Shown: positions 19,487 to 28,140 of the stretch, in pieces | Numbering within the stretch: position 1 is the stretch's first letter | How the letters are laid out: every line of letters starts with the position of its first letter | NCBI RefSeq assembly: GCF_029873475.1 | Contig: NZ_CP123499.1 | Span: forward strand, 1-64,000 | Reading direction: 5' to 3' | Source: Arsenophonus sp. aPb | GTDB lineage: Bacteria > Pseudomonadota > Gammaproteobacteria > Enterobacterales > Enterobacteriaceae | Length of the DNA: 64,000 nt | The notes under the pieces: model-generated | What the model was told of the DNA's origin: nothing | Database searches by the model: none | Seen by the model: only the letters and a program-made list of their open reading frames with translations | Program-made: the position numbers and the translations under genes

Positions 19487-19535
19487 GACTCTTATATTTT
19501 CTCCCAGTATTTTGAATCTTAAATTGCAGAGTGCG

Positions 19536-19588
19536 TATAAAACTGCCTTTGCTCAAGAGTGTCAAGAGACAAAAACCTGCAAATTATA
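19536..19588 (-). promoter_or_regulatory. Candidate atp operon promoter(s)
   Basis: On the - strand TTGACA (19565-19560) is followed after 18 bp by TTTATA (19541-19536), about 50 bp before the atpI ATG. Just upstream, TATAAT (19588-19583) in GGTCGTATAATTTGCA may belong to a second start. The same sequence context surrounds atpI promoters in enterics as far as I recall. Confidence 0.55.
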
Positions 19589-20049
19589 CGACCCAAAAAA
19601 ATGAATTCAATCTATAAGTAGCGAAAACGTGAACAAATATTTAAATTTTTCGATCCAACACGAAAATAAACAAATTTAAGTCAATTTAATTACCATTATT
19701 TAATTATATTAATTTTTAAAATATGATCTTTATCACATTTTAATGTGGTTAATTACTTACTTAAAAAGAAATAGAGTAAAAAAAATCGAAAAATCAAAGA
19801 TAAAAAATTAACTCTGAAATACTAATTATTTTTTATTGAAAATAAATAGGAAAAATACATTTAGATATTTTTATGTAACTAATTAATAATAAGAAGAATA
19901 CAATATAACTATTTTCCTTTTTGGTTACCTAAATGTAACAAAGAAGTTAATATTATTTGTTTTTAAAATTTTAATACAAAAAATAACAGTAACATTTAAA
20001 ATTTTATTTTTTTGACTAAAAATGTCACTTTTTTTGATCAAAAACAAAA
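19589..20049. other. AT-rich intergenic region upstream of atp
   Basis: This very AT-rich gap between rsmG and the atp promoter has no reading frame worth calling. Noted within it are TGAT-CTTT-ATCA at 19724-19735 (FNR/CRP-like core), the overlapping inverted repeat CACATT-TT-AATGTG at 19734-19747, and the 14-bp palindrome TTTTTGATCAAAAA at 20031-20044 just after rsmG. None is strong enough to name a regulator. Confidence 0.5.
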
Positions 20050-20676
20050 TTAATTGAACCCTAAAATCACTAAATGTCGCTGTTCATGAAGGCCAGGTAC
20101 ATCCAACGAAATAATTTTATTTAGTTTAAAATTAGCAGGAAAAGTTGATATTTCACTTGCGGAAAGTGTACCTTTAAGTGCGTAGAATTGTCCTCCATTT
20201 TGCTTCGGAAGATGCTGACACCATGAAAGCATATCCTGTATTGAAGCAAATGCCCGGCTTATTATGCCATCAAATTTTTCTACCGGTTGGTACTGTTCAA
20301 CTCGTTTTTGGATAGGCTCTATGTTTTTAAGCATCAATTCATGTTGTATTTGTCGCAAAAATCTGACCCGTTTTCCCAAACTATCTAACAGTGTGAAATG
20401 AGCATTGGGGCGAACAATAGCAAGTGGTATACCCGGTAATCCTGGACCTGTTCCTACATCAATAAATCGTTTACCAACAAGATATTTATCAACAATTATG
20501 CTGTCCAAAATATGACGAATAATCATTTGTTCAGGTGATCTAATTGAAGTTAAATTATATGCTTTATTCCATTTATTTAATAATTCAATATAGGCAATGA
20601 GCTGTTGTATTTGCTGATCGGTCAAAATAATATCTGTTTTATCTAATAAAGTTTTAAAATAGGTTACTAAGCTCAT
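20050..20676 (-). CDS. rsmG: 16S rRNA (guanine527-N7)-methyltransferase
   Basis: S-adenosylmethionine-dependent methylation of G527 of 16S rRNA. The Rossmann-type SAM motif DVGTGPGLPGIPLAIVRP and the downstream FTLLDSLGKRVRFLRQ and GIISRAFAS segments are as in E. coli RsmG. The ATG at 20676 (208 residues) is 8 nt after GGAG; a GTG nine bases further upstream overlaps the mnmG stop and is less likely. It directly follows mnmG, so the two are probably co-transcribed. Confidence 0.96.
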   Translation of the reverse strand: MSLVTYFKTLLDKTDIILTDQQIQQLIAYIELLNKWNKAYNLTSIRSPEQMIIRHILDSIIVDKYLVGKRFIDVGTGPGLPGIPLAIVRPNAHFTLLDSLGKRVRFLRQIQHELMLKNIEPIQKRVEQYQPVEKFDGIISRAFASIQDMLSWCQHLPKQNGGQFYALKGTLSASEISTFPANFKLNKIISLDVPGLHEQRHLVILGFN

Positions 20677-20677
20677 T

Positions 20678-22567
20678 TTAAGCACTCCGACGTAATAAAC
20701 CTTGTTTTTTTAACCAGACTAATAATATGGATATTGCGGCTGGTGTAATACCTGATATACGCGATGCTTGACCAATAGAACTAGGTTTATGATCATTGAG
20801 CTTAGCAATGACTTCATTAGAAAGGCCGGTAATTTGCTTGTAATCTAAATTAGTCGGTAATGTTGTATTTTCATTACGGAGTTGTCTTTCTATTTCTTCT
20901 TGTTGACGAATAATATAACCTTCATACTTTACTTGAATTTCAACTTGATTTGTAACTTGAGGATCATCAATTGCAGGTGAAAAATATTTTAATGAAGTAA
21001 GTAATTTGTAACTCATTTCAGGACGTCGTAGTAAATCTTCGCCATTCGATTCTTTTGAAAGCGGAACAGCTAACACTTTATTAAGATCACTGATTTTATC
21101 TGAATTAGGATGTAACCAAAGGTTACGCAATCGTTGACGTTCTTGTTCTATTAATTCAACTTTACGACAAAATTTTTGCCAACGATTTTCATCAATTAAA
21201 CCAAGTTGATAGCCTTTTTCAGTTAAACGAAGATCAGCGTTGTCTTCACGTAGCATGAGACGATATTCTGCTCGTGAAGTAAACATTCGATACGGTTCTT
21301 TAGTTCCTAATGTACAAAGATCATCAACTAAAACACCAATGTAAGCTTGATCACGACGAGGGAACCATCCCTCTTGTTCAAAAGCGTAACGAGCTGCATT
21401 AAGTCCAGCTAATAATCCTTGTGCTCCTGCTTCTTCATAACCAGTCGTTCCATTGATCTGGCCAGCAAAAAATAATCCTTTGATAAATTTACTTTCTAAA
21501 GTTGGTTTTAAATCCCGAGGATCAAAAAAATCATATTCAATAGCATATCCCGGTCGAATAATACGAGCATTTTCTAGACCTTTCATCGAATGTATAATTT
21601 GCATTTGTACATCAAAAGGCAAACTAGTAGAAATTCCATTAGGATAAATTTCATTACTTGTTAGTCCTTCTGGCTCAAGGAAGATTTGATGTGCTGAACG
21701 ATCCGCAAACCGCATAACTTTATCTTCAATAGAAGGGCAGTAGCGAGGACCTATTCCTTCAATGATACCTGCATACATAGGACTGCGATCTAAGTTATCA
21801 CGAATCACCTGGTGAGTTTTTTCATTGGTATAGGTGATGTAGCAAGGTAATTGTTGTGGATGTTGCTCCGCAGATCCAATAAAAGAGAAAATGGGCGTAG
21901 GATCATCACTAAATTGCGGCGCTAATTGGGTAAAATCGATAGTTCTTGCATCTATCCTAGGCGGTGTACCTGTTTTAAGTCGATCTACCCGTAGAGGCAG
22001 TTCTCTTAACCTATGCGATAGACCAATGGCAGGAGGATCACCAGCTCTGCCACCGCTATAATTTTCTAATCCTATATGGATCTTACCGTCAAGGAAGGTG
22101 CCTACGGTTAGTACAACAGATTTTGCGTGAAATTTTAATCCCATTCGGGTTATCACGCCAATAATTTTATCGTTTTCTACGATCAGGTCTTCAACAGCTT
22201 GTTGAAAGATCATTAGATTATTTTGATTTTCTAGTGCTGTCCTAATCGCTTGCTTGTAAAGTATGCGATCAGTTTGAGCTCTTGTTGCTTGTACTGCTGG
22301 CCCTTTACTTGCATTGAGCGTCCTAAATTGGATCCCTGCTTTGTCAGTTGCAATAGCCATAATGCCACCTAAGGCATCAATTTCTTTAACCAGATGTCCT
22401 TTACCTATTCCTCCGATAGCTGGATTGCATGACATTTGACCCAACGTATCAATATTATGGGTTAGAAGTAAAGTTTGCCGTCCCATACGAGCAGCAGCCA
22501 TAGCTGCTTCAGTACCAGCGTGGCCCCCACCAATAATAATGACGTCAAATTGATCTGGGTAAAACAT
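20678..22567 (-). CDS. mnmG: tRNA uridine-34 modification enzyme MnmG (GidA)
   Basis: FAD-binding partner of MnmE that installs the carboxymethylaminomethyl group at wobble U34 of tRNAs. At 629 residues it equals the E. coli protein. The N-terminal dinucleotide-binding motif GGGHAGTEAA is at about 13-22; SCNPAIGGIGKGHLVKEIDA, GTFLDGKIHIG and GYEEAGAQGLLAGLNAARYA are family hallmarks. It borders oriC on the left and is transcribed away from it, so its transcription can influence origin opening, as shown for E. coli gidA. Confidence 0.97.
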   Translation of the reverse strand: MFYPDQFDVIIIGGGHAGTEAAMAAARMGRQTLLLTHNIDTLGQMSCNPAIGGIGKGHLVKEIDALGGIMAIATDKAGIQFRTLNASKGPAVQATRAQTDRILYKQAIRTALENQNNLMIFQQAVEDLIVENDKIIGVITRMGLKFHAKSVVLTVGTFLDGKIHIGLENYSGGRAGDPPAIGLSHRLRELPLRVDRLKTGTPPRIDARTIDFTQLAPQFSDDPTPIFSFIGSAEQHPQQLPCYITYTNEKTHQVIRDNLDRSPMYAGIIEGIGPRYCPSIEDKVMRFADRSAHQIFLEPEGLTSNEIYPNGISTSLPFDVQMQIIHSMKGLENARIIRPGYAIEYDFFDPRDLKPTLESKFIKGLFFAGQINGTTGYEEAGAQGLLAGLNAARYAFEQEGWFPRRDQAYIGVLVDDLCTLGTKEPYRMFTSRAEYRLMLREDNADLRLTEKGYQLGLIDENRWQKFCRKVELIEQERQRLRNLWLHPNSDKISDLNKVLAVPLSKESNGEDLLRRPEMSYKLLTSLKYFSPAIDDPQVTNQVEIQVKYEGYIIRQQEEIERQLRNENTTLPTNLDYKQITGLSNEVIAKLNDHKPSSIGQASRISGITPAAISILLVWLKKQGLLRRSA

Positions 22568-22661
22568 GTATGAACCTTAGTGTTAGATATGACTTGGGGA
22601 ATGAATTTTACTCGAGTTTTGCAAAGAGGCAAGTTATATGACCCTTGCTTAATATAAATAA

Positions 22662-22703
22662 GATCTTTTTATTTAAAGATCTCTTTATTAGATCTTTTAT
22701 TAG
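22662..22703 (+). repeat. oriC DNA-unwinding element, 13-mers L, M, R
   Basis: Three imperfect copies start with GATCT: GATCTTTTTATTT (22662), GATCTCTTTATTA (22678) and GATCTTTTATTAG (22691). E. coli has GATCTATTTATTT, GATCTGTTCTATT and GATCTCTTATTAG in the same order and spacing. This is where DnaA-ATP melts the duplex. Confidence 0.93.
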
Positions 22704-22716
22704 GATCGCGATCTTC

Positions 22717-22725
22717 TGTGGATAA
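22717..22725 (-). promoter_or_regulatory. DnaA box R1
   Basis: TGTGGATAA, a perfect DnaA box in reverse orientation, immediately right of the unwinding element. Confidence 0.93.
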
Positions 22726-22822
22726 CCGTAAATACCCTAAGAAGATCATTATGTTGTTTATGATCTTTAGCTGTGAATGATAAGTGATCCTACTCCGTAT
22801 AAGCTGGGATTAATATAGCTAG

Positions 22823-22831
22823 TTATACACA
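22823..22831 (+). promoter_or_regulatory. DnaA box R2
   Basis: TTATACACA, identical to the E. coli R2 box and in the same AGTTATACACAAC context. Confidence 0.9.
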
Positions 22832-22857
22832 ACGATTCCTAACATTTAAGCTTATAC

Positions 22858-22866
22858 TCTGGATAA
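22858..22866 (-). promoter_or_regulatory. DnaA box R3 (weak)
   Basis: TCTGGATAA in the E. coli R3 position, followed by the conserved CTACTGGTTA. It departs from the consensus at two of nine bases, as R3 boxes often do. Confidence 0.75.
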
Positions 22867-22896
22867 CTACTGGTTACCCCCTACTTTTAAGCAAAG

Positions 22897-22905
22897 TTAT
22901 CCACA
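22897..22905 (+). promoter_or_regulatory. DnaA box R4
   Basis: TTATCCACA, a perfect consensus box marking the right edge of oriC, 13 bp before the mioC stop. Confidence 0.93.
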
Positions 22906-22917
22906 TTTATTTGGGTT

Positions 22918-23373
22918 TTATTTATTCAAAACGATAATATTATCTTTCCATTTTTCGATCCAAATTTCTGCGGGTTCTTCTGGCACATCATATTCTTGAA
23001 TATCAATCTCTAATGGTTCTCCTACGCGTTTTGCATGATGATCCTTTAGTAGTTTATCTAATGTATGGATTGCCCCACAAAAAGTATCATATTCCTTGCT
23101 ACCTATCCCTATCGCACCATAACTAATCTGGCTAAGATCCGGTTTTTCTTCGCTTATCTCTTTTGCTAAAGGTTGTATATTTTCAGGTAGATCTCCTGCT
23201 CCATGGGTAGAGCATACAATTAACCAAATACCTTTTGTTGGTAGATCTTTTAAGGATGGACCATAGGTGACTTCAGTGTCGAAACCAGATTTTTCCAATA
23301 TTTCAGCAATATGTTCAGCCACATATTCAGCACTGCCCATAGTGCTACCTGTTATCAATGTTACTTTTGTCAT
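22918..23373 (-). CDS. mioC: Flavodoxin-like protein MioC
   Basis: FMN-binding flavodoxin-fold protein next to oriC; E. coli MioC supports biotin synthase in vitro. The FMN phosphate loop GSTMGSAEYVAEH is near the N-terminus, and CSTHGAGDLPEN and GIGSKEYDTFCGAI are family motifs. The ATG at 23373 gives 151 residues and has GAGG 6 nt upstream; an earlier in-frame ATG at 23385 overlaps that ribosome binding site and is not preferred. Transcription runs into oriC, and the promoter region contains a DnaA box. Confidence 0.94.
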   Translation of the reverse strand: MTKVTLITGSTMGSAEYVAEHIAEILEKSGFDTEVTYGPSLKDLPTKGIWLIVCSTHGAGDLPENIQPLAKEISEEKPDLSQISYGAIGIGSKEYDTFCGAIHTLDKLLKDHHAKRVGEPLEIDIQEYDVPEEPAEIWIEKWKDNIIVLNK

Positions 23374-23432
23374 TATGAACCTCATTATTTAAAACTATAC
23401 TATTGTATGTTGTGAATGAGTTGGGATCTACC

Positions 23433-23441
23433 TGTGGATAA
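23433..23441 (-). promoter_or_regulatory. DnaA box in the mioC promoter region
   Basis: TGTGGATAA lies between asnC and mioC, about 60 bp before the mioC ATG. In E. coli DnaA represses mioC through boxes at this place, which limits transcription into oriC. The match is perfect; the regulatory role here is inferred. Confidence 0.75.
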
Positions 23442-23458
23442 TATGGTTATTATATTTT

Positions 23459-23920
23459 TTATGGATTAATAGTACGCATTATTGGATTTTGTAAAGAGAT
23501 CAAGGTTTCAGTAGATTGGATCTCATCAATTGTTTGTATCTTGTTGATAAGTACGTCTTGTAATGAATCAATCGATCGACACATTACCTTGATAAATATA
23601 CTATATTGTCCGGTTGTGTAGTAGACTTCAACCACTTCGTCTAGTTCATCAAGTTTTTTCAGGGCAGTATGATAGTCTTTTGCGCTTTTTAAAATAATGC
23701 CGATAAAGCAACAGACATCAAAACCTAGTCGTTTCACACTAATATCTACCCGCGTTCCTACAATGATCCCTGCTTGTTTCATTTTTTCGACTCGGACATG
23801 TATCGTACCAGGACTTACCGCAAATTTTTTAGCCATTTCAGCGTAAGGGATCCGTGCATTTTTCATTAGTTCATTAAGTATGTCACGATCCAGATTATCG
23901 ATCTGATAATTTTCAACCAT
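23459..23920 (-). CDS. asnC: Lrp/AsnC-family regulator AsnC
   Basis: Asparagine-responsive transcription factor that in E. coli activates asnA. The 153 residues have an N-terminal winged helix-turn-helix (LDRDILNELMKNARIPYAEM, then KKFAVSPGTIHVRVEKM) and a C-terminal RAM ligand-binding domain with VEVYYTTGQYSIFIKVM. It is divergent from asnA, with a 162-bp AT-rich region between them that must hold both promoters. Confidence 0.95.
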   Translation of the reverse strand: MVENYQIDNLDRDILNELMKNARIPYAEMAKKFAVSPGTIHVRVEKMKQAGIIVGTRVDISVKRLGFDVCCFIGIILKSAKDYHTALKKLDELDEVVEVYYTTGQYSIFIKVMCRSIDSLQDVLINKIQTIDEIQSTETLISLQNPIMRTINP

Positions 23921-24082
23921 TTTAAAACACCATTTTTAGCGATTATCTATTTTTAAGGGATATATTTTGGATATTATAAATCATAATGACTTTTTTTTGT
24001 TAAGTATATTGAATTTGTGACCTGATCTATTGCTTAATCTGTATAACAAAGCAAATAATGCTACTGATTATGGGGTAAGAAA

Positions 24083-25075
24083 ATGGAAAAGTCATTCATC
24101 GAAAAACAACAACAAATTAGTTTTGTTAAGTCATATTTTTCACGTTTATTAGAAAAAGAGTTAGCTTTAATTGAAGTTCAAGCACCTATCTTAAGTCGTC
24201 TCGGTGATGGGGTTCAGGATAACCTTTCTGGTCGTGAAAAAGCAGTGCAAGTTAAAGTAAAATCGATGCCAGATTCTGTTTTTGAAGTTGTACACTCATT
24301 GGCTAAATGGAAACGTAAAACGTTAGGCCGTTTTGATTTTAAACCCGGACAAGGGATTTATACACATATGAGAGCATTGCGTCCAGATGAAGAGCGTTTA
24401 ACACCTATTCACTCTGTATTTGTAGATCAGTGGGATTGGGAAACAGTAATGCTTAAGGATGAGCGCTCTCTTGAATATTTAAAACAGACAGTAATTAAAA
24501 TTTATCAAGCCATAAAGGAAACAGAGAAAGCAGTTAACACAGAATTTGGTTTAGAGTCATTCTTACCTGAGCAAATTCATTTTATTCATAGTGAAGAACT
24601 ATTACAACGCTATCCTGATCTTGATGCTAAAGGAAGAGAACGTGAAATAGCTAAAGAATTAGGTGCAGTTTTTCTTATTGGTATTGGTGGAAAACTATCC
24701 AATGGTTTTGTTCACGATGTACGTGCTCCTGATTATGATGATTGGACAACACCTAACAGTGAAGGGTTTGCCGGTTTAAATGGTGATATTATTGTTTGGA
24801 ACCCTGTATTACAGGATGCATTTGAAATTTCTTCGATGGGGATCCGTGTTAATACAGAATCCCTTATGCGCCAATTAGCAATAACGGGTCATGAAGATAG
24901 AATGTCTTTTGAGTGGCATCAAGCACTGGTAAAAGGCCATATGCCGCAAACAATAGGTGGTGGTATCGGACAATCTCGTTTAATAATGTTATTACTGCAG
25001 AAAAAGCATATTGGTCAAGTTCAATGTGGTGTCTGGTCAGCGGAAAGCCACGCAGTCATTGCTGATATGCTGTAA
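24083..25075 (+). CDS. asnA: Aspartate-ammonia ligase (asparagine synthetase A)
   Basis: ATP- and ammonia-dependent synthesis of asparagine from aspartate; a class II aminoacyl-tRNA synthetase-like fold. The 330 residues equal E. coli AsnA, with EVQAPILSRLGDGVQDNLSG, HSLAKWKRKTLGRF, the VFVDQWDWE segment and the C-terminal IGGGIGQSRLIMLLL. GGGGTAAGAAA precedes the ATG. Its stop codon is followed with no gap by the stop of the convergent viaA. Confidence 0.97.
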   Translation: MEKSFIEKQQQISFVKSYFSRLLEKELALIEVQAPILSRLGDGVQDNLSGREKAVQVKVKSMPDSVFEVVHSLAKWKRKTLGRFDFKPGQGIYTHMRALRPDEERLTPIHSVFVDQWDWETVMLKDERSLEYLKQTVIKIYQAIKETEKAVNTEFGLESFLPEQIHFIHSEELLQRYPDLDAKGREREIAKELGAVFLIGIGGKLSNGFVHDVRAPDYDDWTTPNSEGFAGLNGDIIVWNPVLQDAFEISSMGIRVNTESLMRQLAITGHEDRMSFEWHQALVKGHMPQTIGGGIGQSRLIMLLLQKKHIGQVQCGVWSAESHAVIADML

Positions 25076-26524
25076 TTATTTACAATAGCGTATTAATCGA
25101 CTTTTTAGCCCGGTATCAAAATGCCAGATATAATCGAAAATGTTTAGGATACCGGGTTTTCCATATTTAGATAATGTAACAGCATGAAAGCGTTGTTGTT
25201 GAGTTTGGTGAATTTTTATTCTTTTTATTAAATTATCAGGTAGCCGTTGAGCAATAAAATCTGAAATTACAACCACATCTGAATCTTTCCATTGTTGTTG
25301 TTGCATTTTTTCTAAACATTTATTTAAACAGGCCGCTAAATCGGTTCCTCCACTAAATGTTTGATTAAGAAATTGCATTAATTGCTCTAATCCATCAATA
25401 TTTAGTAAATCGTAATGAATAACTTCCATGGAAAATAGAATAATGTGACACTGACGGTTGTCATTCATGGCTATTTTCATTAAAGCAAGACAGAAAGCTT
25501 TAGCACAATGCTCATTAAATTTTCCCATTGAACCTGAAGTGTCAATGCATACAATGAATGGCCCTTTTAGTTGTTGTTGTTTTTGATGCTTAATAGTTGG
25601 ACGTAATATTTTTCGTTGCTGCCAATTATCGCCTTGTAGCCGGTATGTGAGTAACTGTTTTTCGACTAATTTGCGATAAAATTCAAATTCAAGTTCTTCT
25701 AATCCAAGCAAAGCTAATTCACTTGGTAAAAGACGCAAAATATCATTACCGTGGTTTATACCACTAATTTGCTCTGGTATTTGGTCAGGTATTTTTTCCA
25801 CAGAGATTATTGACTCTAACATTTGTTGTTGTTTTTGTTTAGATTTCAACGATTGGCTTCTACCTAAAAGTTCGGCTAATTTTTCTAATTCAGGTTGTTG
25901 TTGTAAAAAATGACTATACTGAATTAACAATTGAATATTATTAGAAGATTGCGTTAAAACTCCTTTACTGATATTCCATAATTTACCAGCAGAATGATTA
26001 TTTTGATTAAAAATTTCTATCAAATTTCCGGTTAATTTCAATCGTTGCTCTAATTCAGCCAATAATTGTTCTTTTTCTTGCTCTAATATCAGTTTATTAA
26101 ACGTTGTCACTTCAATAATAAGGTTAAGACGCCAACGTTGAATAAATAGCGATTGTCCAGCGGGATCATGAGATATTCTTTCCTGTAAGTAATTAGCTTC
26201 TTGCACAAAAGTAGAATCTATTTTTGTTAATTTATTAATAGTTACCGGAAGATTGCTAAAAAATTTTGTGGTATCAATGGCTAAATTTTGCTGATAAAGT
26301 GCAAATTCATCGGTTAATTTGATTGGCACCAAGGTCTCTTGCAATTGACGATATAAATTTTTTTTCCATGCTAAAAGATCATTTAATAAAATAGATTTTA
26401 GATTAGGATACTTTTCGAAAAAAATGACTAATTGAGGTGTGGCAAGTAATGTTAAAACAATTTCTTCTATTAGCTCCATCTCATTAATGGAGAGTAACAT
26501 ATCAATCGTAGTTATATTTAACAT
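25076..26524 (-). CDS. viaA: VWA-domain protein ViaA, partner of RavA
   Basis: Von Willebrand factor A protein that works with the MoxR-type AAA+ ATPase RavA; the pair is linked in E. coli to respiratory complexes and aminoglycoside sensitivity. At 482 residues (E. coli 483) it has a helical N-terminal part and, from about residue 323, the VWA domain with the metal-binding MIDAS motif DTSGSM at 328-333, followed by FSGGTDLAAC and VVISDFIAQRLP. It lies 3 bp after ravA on the same strand and ends exactly against asnA. Confidence 0.94.
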   Translation of the reverse strand: MLNITTIDMLLSINEMELIEEIVLTLLATPQLVIFFEKYPNLKSILLNDLLAWKKNLYRQLQETLVPIKLTDEFALYQQNLAIDTTKFFSNLPVTINKLTKIDSTFVQEANYLQERISHDPAGQSLFIQRWRLNLIIEVTTFNKLILEQEKEQLLAELEQRLKLTGNLIEIFNQNNHSAGKLWNISKGVLTQSSNNIQLLIQYSHFLQQQPELEKLAELLGRSQSLKSKQKQQQMLESIISVEKIPDQIPEQISGINHGNDILRLLPSELALLGLEELEFEFYRKLVEKQLLTYRLQGDNWQQRKILRPTIKHQKQQQLKGPFIVCIDTSGSMGKFNEHCAKAFCLALMKIAMNDNRQCHIILFSMEVIHYDLLNIDGLEQLMQFLNQTFSGGTDLAACLNKCLEKMQQQQWKDSDVVVISDFIAQRLPDNLIKRIKIHQTQQQRFHAVTLSKYGKPGILNIFDYIWHFDTGLKSRLIRYCK

Positions 26525-26527
26525 AGA

Positions 26528-28024
26528 TTATTTGCTCATCATCTGCTTTCTTAATTGAGATAATTTATCTGTTAGAGTTAAAAAGCTTTGCTCAATAGTT
26601 GCTAGCCAATGATTTTCAATAAAAAAACAAGGCTGATGATGACTAAATAAAGATTTTTGTTGTTGAATTAAATGATTAAGTTGTTCAAGTTTTTCCAACC
26701 ATTTATTATCTAATTTATTTTCATCCATTTTTTCGTTTAAATAAACTGTTGATGATTTTCTACTTGCATCCAGCACTTGCAATTGATTTTTGCTATTAAC
26801 TTGCGCTGAAATTAATTGAGGATAACCAATGCCATTAAGTTGAGCAGAAATTTTTCCTTTGTTTAATGTATCGTTGATTGAACTCTTATCTATGGTAATA
26901 GAAATAACTTTTATATTATGTAAAACAAGCGGGGTATGTAAAAATAATGTTATGTTTTTTTCATTAATTTGCTTGGATACAGAATAATATGGAATGCGAT
27001 TGAATAGACGATTTTCTTTCTTTAATTTAAAAGCGGTTTTATTGTTATTAATTTGAGTTGATTGCTGCCAATCATTATGTAGATCATCTATTTTTTTATT
27101 GATAGCTTGTTGTTGCCAACCTTCTTCTATTAATAATGTAGTAATTAATTGTGGCAATAGCTGAAGGCCTTGCAGATCATGCCAAAGGCAATCTTTAAAT
27201 AAAATAATATCTAAAGGTGATATTGCATCACGCCCATTAAAGAAAGCGCTAGCTTGGAGTAAGTGAATCGCTTTTTTCCACCGCCGATCAGAAATATAAG
27301 GTGATGGAACTAAATTATCAATTTGTTGCCTTAATTGATAAATTATTTCAAAGCAATCATCAGGTAGTTTTATTTGGCAAATTTTTACTTGACATTCTTC
27401 ATATTCTTCATTACTTATTTGTAGTTGTTTGGGAACAATATTTTCATTTTCTTCTTTTTTACTATTTAATAATGCCCTAAAATTCTGTTTTTTCTGAACC
27501 TTATTTAGCCATAAACGAATAAGCATACGATCATATAAAGCTTCAAGACTACTATCTGATTCTGGTAGCTCATTGGAAGCAGTCACAAGTAAGCGCATGG
27601 GAATATTTTCTTCGTGAAAGCCATTTCTAAACTTTTTTTCGTTAATTGCCGTTAACAGCGTATTTAATATAGCAGGGCCGGCTTTCCAAATTTCGTCAAG
27701 GAAAATAATTTCGGCATTAGGTAAATAGCCAGTCGTTAAACGCTGATAACGTCCTTCTTCTTTTAATGCTTGAATGGAAAGAGGACCGAAAATTTCTTCT
27801 GGCGTTGAAAAACGAGTCATTAGATATTCAAACGAATTAACAGTTTTAAAGGCTTGCTTTATCCGCCTGGCTATCATACTTTTAGCAATACCGGGTGGAC
27901 CTAGTAGAAAAACACTTTCTCCGGATAATGCGGCTAATAAACAGAGGCGAATAGTATGCTGCCGTTCATATAGACCAGTTTCTAGGTAGTTACTCAATTG
28001 AGCGATGCGTTCAGCTAATTGCAT
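26528..28024 (-). CDS. ravA: MoxR-family AAA+ ATPase RavA
   Basis: AAA+ ATPase that in E. coli forms hexamers and binds the lysine decarboxylase LdcI. The ATG at 28024 follows AGGAGAAGAGTAT and gives 498 residues, the E. coli length; a longer frame back to 28087 has no such site. Walker A GPPGIAKS is at about 42-49, Walker B IIFLDEIWKAGPAIL and sensor region MRLLVTASNELPESDSSLEA follow, and the C-terminal LARA region is present but glutamine/asparagine-rich and less conserved. The gene precedes viaA. Confidence 0.94.
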   Translation of the reverse strand: MQLAERIAQLSNYLETGLYERQHTIRLCLLAALSGESVFLLGPPGIAKSMIARRIKQAFKTVNSFEYLMTRFSTPEEIFGPLSIQALKEEGRYQRLTTGYLPNAEIIFLDEIWKAGPAILNTLLTAINEKKFRNGFHEENIPMRLLVTASNELPESDSSLEALYDRMLIRLWLNKVQKKQNFRALLNSKKEENENIVPKQLQISNEEYEECQVKICQIKLPDDCFEIIYQLRQQIDNLVPSPYISDRRWKKAIHLLQASAFFNGRDAISPLDIILFKDCLWHDLQGLQLLPQLITTLLIEEGWQQQAINKKIDDLHNDWQQSTQINNNKTAFKLKKENRLFNRIPYYSVSKQINEKNITLFLHTPLVLHNIKVISITIDKSSINDTLNKGKISAQLNGIGYPQLISAQVNSKNQLQVLDASRKSSTVYLNEKMDENKLDNKWLEKLEQLNHLIQQQKSLFSHHQPCFFIENHWLATIEQSFLTLTDKLSQLRKQMMSK

Positions 28025-28140
28025 ATACTCTTCTCCTGTTAAAAAAGAATTATTGCAAATTAATTTATTGAATTTTAGTAAATGCAATAAAAAAAAATAA
28101 ACATAATTTATTTTAGGTTTGTTCTATTTACATGAAATGT

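Larger units (their letters stand above)
22655..22910. other. oriC: Chromosomal replication origin oriC
   Basis: Enteric oriC between mnmG and mioC. In order: three AT-rich 13-mers (22662-22703), DnaA boxes R1 (22717-22725), R2 (22823-22831), R3 (22858-22866) and R4 (22897-22905), with the conserved stretch CTGTGAATGATAAGTGATCC between R1 and R2. Eight GATC sites fall at 22662, 22678, 22691, 22704, 22710, 22744, 22762 and 22786, fitting Dam/SeqA sequestration; dam is in this window. Spacing follows E. coli oriC closely. An IHF site is expected near 22745-22770 but I could not fix its position. Confidence 0.96.

Noticed and set aside
19724..19747. TGAT-CTTT-ATCA and overlapping CACATT/AATGTG as an FNR or CRP site for the atp operon
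   Set aside because: It lies about 160-185 bp upstream of the likely promoter, in DNA so AT-rich that such matches are expected by chance; noted only as part of the intergenic region.
20031..20044. Palindrome TTTTTGATCAAAAA after rsmG as a terminator
   Set aside because: Stem is A/T only apart from the central GATC, which leaves no loop; too weak to terminate.
22568..22917. A second origin or plasmid-type replication region
   Set aside because: All elements are explained by a single chromosomal oriC, and there are no iterons or rep genes.
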